Shown here: positions 6,120-7,475 of the stretch, one piece after another
Layout: the number at the start of each line of letters is the position of its first letter
Numbering within the stretch: position 1 is the first letter of the stretch
From: Frigididesulfovibrio sp031551885
Lineage (GTDB): Bacteria; Desulfobacterota; Desulfovibrionia; Desulfovibrionales; Desulfovibrionaceae
Direction: 5' to 3'
Assembly (NCBI GenBank): GCA_031551885.1
Contig: JAVBMX010000107.1
Location: 1-7,475, forward strand
DNA: 7,475 nt
Notes under the pieces: generated by a model
What the model saw: only the letters and a program-made list of their open reading frames with translations
Told to the model about the DNA's origin: nothing
The model's database searches: none
Translations under genes and position numbers: made by a program

Positions 6120-6201
6120 TCGCGTTCACGCTGAAAACGAGGGTTGCCTGTCGGGCGGCCACACGCTATCCTGCGTCGCCGACGGGATTCGGCGAGCCGG
6201 A

Positions 6202-6232
6202 TGCCCGTTGCGGGCACGCCTTCTCTTTTTTT
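6202..6232 (+). terminator. Short GC hairpin followed by T tract
   Basis: TGCCCG (6202-6207) pairs with CGGGCA (6211-6216) around TTG. Four bases later comes TTCTCTTTTTTT (6221-6232). The outer GGCG/CGCC (6191-6194 and 6217-6220) could extend the stem across a bulge. The T tract is the best one downstream of the two-gene unit, so this may be the true end of that transcript. Confidence 0.55.
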
Positions 6233-6378
6233 CAAACCTCAGGTTGCGGCCGCCGTCGAAACAGTCCGGGAAACCGGCGTTCCGACGCCGTACCGCAAAC
6301 AGGCGAAACCGACCGTCAACCCGGTCGTTTCCGACGGGCCGAAACGCCGCACCGTCCGGACGCAAAAGGGTACCTTCG

Positions 6379-7158
6379 ATGAAGCGCATACTCAATTTGT
6401 TCAAACGGCCGAAAACCATTGCAACGACATTTGTCGACGCCGCCGGAACGCCGCTGTTCCAAAGCGAAATGCCGGTGGAACAATTGCCGCAATCGTTTGC
6501 GGATCTGCAAACGGCATTCACGATAGGCGAAGAACAGTGGATGATCCTGCGGGCCTCTCCCATGACGGCCGCGGAGTATACCCGGAGCGGGCGTCTGACT
6601 CTGACGATTCAAAAAGTGGAAAAATTTTCTGCAGAGGAGACCTTTTTCTCTTTGCCCACCATCGACGGTTCGTGGCCGCCCGTTTCCGTGCCGCCCCCCG
6701 ACGGGGTCTATACCCTTCCCCTGCATGAAGACGACTGGCGGCAGCATGAATTCTTCAAGCCTCCCTATCTCGCCGTGGTGGAGGAGGAAATGCGGCACAT
6801 CCACGACATTTGGGAAAACCACAGCCGCAATGTGGAAACATCCCCCGCTTTCTCGAAATGTCATGCCCGGACCATTGCCATGCCGAACCTGCAACTCAGC
6901 GTCGACGAAGTCGTCATGTTCCTGCGGCCGCGATTCATCGGAACGGCGACCATCAACGGCCGCTGCATCCCCAATTCCGTGGCCCTGAAAACCGCCGGCA
7001 ACAGCTACTACGGCATCGAGGCGAACGGCATGTTCACAAACTTTGCCCTCGCGCCGCGTGAACCGCAGGAGTCGGGCGAAGTTCAAAGGCTCATGGCCCA
7101 TTTCGGCATGATCTTCGTCGACTGGCCCGGCTGCCGAATCATCACCGCGCAAGAGTGA
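6379..7158 (+). CDS. Unknown cytoplasmic protein, 259 residues
   Basis: The protein has 259 residues with no signal peptide, membrane segment or recognised domain. The start at 6379 is chosen because it has AAAAGGG eight bases upstream and begins MKRILNLFKRPK, a plausible basic amphipathic N-terminus; the frame extends upstream only as Arg/Pro-rich sequence through hairpin DNA. Residues about 15-130 look alpha/beta and contain a striking LHEDDWRQHEF (115-125) just before a helical segment (131-150, VVEEEMRHIHDIWENHSRN). Residues about 160-259 appear beta-rich, with three cysteines (161, 196, 252) and a segment YYGIEANGMFTNFAL (210-224). It ends with the hydrophobic GMIFVDWPGCRII (243-255). 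Codon use resembles the neighbouring chromosomal genes. It seems to stand alone between the hairpin region and the insertion sequence. No function is proposed. Confidence 0.8.
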   Translation: MKRILNLFKRPKTIATTFVDAAGTPLFQSEMPVEQLPQSFADLQTAFTIGEEQWMILRASPMTAAEYTRSGRLTLTIQKVEKFSAEETFFSLPTIDGSWPPVSVPPPDGVYTLPLHEDDWRQHEFFKPPYLAVVEEEMRHIHDIWENHSRNVETSPAFSKCHARTIAMPNLQLSVDEVVMFLRPRFIGTATINGRCIPNSVALKTAGNSYYGIEANGMFTNFALAPREPQESGEVQRLMAHFGMIFVDWPGCRIITAQE

Positions 7159-7363
7159 AGCCGGAACACACGGCGAAAACAGTCGTGCGCTCCGGCCTGT
7201 CTTCGGGCCATCTCGCCTGTCGGTGGGTTCGCCGCCGCCTGGGTACATTTCAATGCTGCCGTTTTAAGAAAGACTCTCATCAGACCGGTGCGGTTTTGTT
7301 TGAGTCCCCCCAAGCACATCGCTCATACTTCTTCTAGGCTCAGGACTCATTAATTGCAAAAAG

Positions 7364-7416
7364 TAGAAAAGTTGGTTAGTTGTGCTCAGGGAGGGCGCAA
7401 TGAGCCAACTTTTCTA
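7364..7416 (+). promoter_or_regulatory. Inverted repeat flanking the transposase ribosome-binding site and start
   Basis: TAGAAAAGTTGG (7364-7375) is exactly complementary to CCAACTTTTCTA (7405-7416), which covers transposase codons 2-6. The 29-nt loop holds GGGAGG (7389-7394) and the ATG (7400). An inner GCTC/GAGC pair (7384-7387 and 7402-7405) could close further but competes for base 7405. In transcripts entering from outside, this stem could hinder transposase translation, as known for IS10 and IS50. A weak internal promoter may exist (TTGCAA at 7354). Confidence 0.5.
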
Positions 7417-7475
7417 TCTTTCTGTCGAGCAACTTGAGCGTATCAAGCCTTTCTTTCCACTTTCACACGGCATTT
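7400..7475 (+). CDS. IS5-family transposase, N-terminal fragment (partial at window edge)
   Basis: The first 25 residues are MSQLFYLSVEQLERIKPFFP followed by LSHGI. The pattern of a start followed by LF-x-LS-x-EQ-x-x-RI-x-P-x-x-P is the characteristic beginning of IS5-family (IS427/IS1031-like) transposases, whose N-terminal region contacts the element ends. GGGAGG lies six bases before the ATG. The gene runs off the window, so the DDE catalytic residues, and whether it is split into two frames as in many IS427-group members, cannot be seen. Confidence 0.85.
   Translation, partial: MSQLFYLSVEQLERIKPFFPLSHGI

Larger units (their letters stand above)
6038..6378. other. Gene-free stretch with three hairpins
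   Basis: The 341 bp between the helical gene and the 259-residue gene hold no supportable coding sequence. They contain the stem at 6086-6119, a 7-bp stem TCGCCGA/TCGGCGA (6176-6182 and 6189-6195), and a short stem with a T tract (6202-6232). The downstream frame is open back to an ATG at 6208, but that start lies in the loop of the last hairpin and the extension is Arg/Pro-rich, unlike a real N-terminus. No clear promoter was found. Confidence 0.6.
7338..7475 (+). mobile_element. Left end of an IS5-family insertion sequence (cut by window edge)
   Basis: GC content and style change after about 7330. The putative left end reads GGCTCAGGACTCATTAATTG from 7338, preceded by CTA (a possible TNA or CTAG target site at 7334-7337). 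An IS5-like transposase starts 62 bp further in. The right end and target duplication lie outside the window, so the boundary is an estimate. The left end lies about 180 bp after the stop of the 259-residue gene; that gap (7159-7337) contains no supportable gene. Confidence 0.7.

Noticed and set aside
7155..7337. 60-residue open frame after the unknown gene
   Set aside because: It overlaps the preceding stop, has no ribosome-binding site, shows Arg/Cys-rich composition, and ends exactly at the insertion-sequence boundary by chance.

Overview
The window looks like chromosome from a GC-rich, anaerobic Gram-negative bacterium of the Desulfovibrionaceae type (Desulfovibrio, Bilophila or relatives). 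This is an inference. It rests on a [NiFe]-hydrogenase maturation protease, a family-9 (heptosyltransferase-like) glycosyltransferase, a lipoprotein with a Lol-type signal, a sigma-54-like promoter and high-GC codon use. No rRNA, tRNA, CRISPR array or replication origin was found.

Left part (1-2349). The tail of an unidentified gene ends at 72 and is followed by a strong hairpin. A small lipoprotein gene (170-559, +) follows. It converges on a two-gene minus-strand unit: a D-2-hydroxyacid dehydrogenase (2349-1441), then an exported D-Ala-D-Ala dipeptidase of the VanX/DdpX family (1400-693). Back-to-back terminators (584-613 for +, 628-655 for -) separate the converging transcripts. The dehydrogenase-dipeptidase pair recalls vanH-vanX, but there is no ligase and the dipeptidase carries a signal peptide, so glycopeptide resistance is unlikely.

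Middle (2350-2869). About 520 bp carry no convincing gene. They hold a cluster of inverted and direct repeats resembling the ends of an IS21-type element without its transposase genes. This relic sits directly upstream of a hydrogenase maturation endopeptidase (2870-3358), which has no hydrogenase structural gene beside it here. The endopeptidase is followed 4 bp later by a glycosyltransferase with a long C-terminal extension (3363-4964).

Right part (4965-7475). A sigma-54-type promoter candidate (5016-5032) precedes two tightly coupled genes. One encodes a 200-residue conserved-looking protein of unknown function. The other encodes a 115-residue helical protein resembling FlgN/FliT-type flagellar export chaperones. 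A gene-free stretch with three hairpins (6038-6378) separates them from a 259-residue unknown cytoplasmic protein (6379-7158). The window ends inside an IS5-family insertion sequence that starts near 7338. Its transposase begins at 7400, and a 12-bp inverted repeat could fold around the transposase ribosome-binding site.

No clearly novel multi-gene system is evident. The best leads are the sigma-54-driven pair of small genes, the orphan hydrogenase protease next to a transposon relic, and the unknown 259-residue protein.
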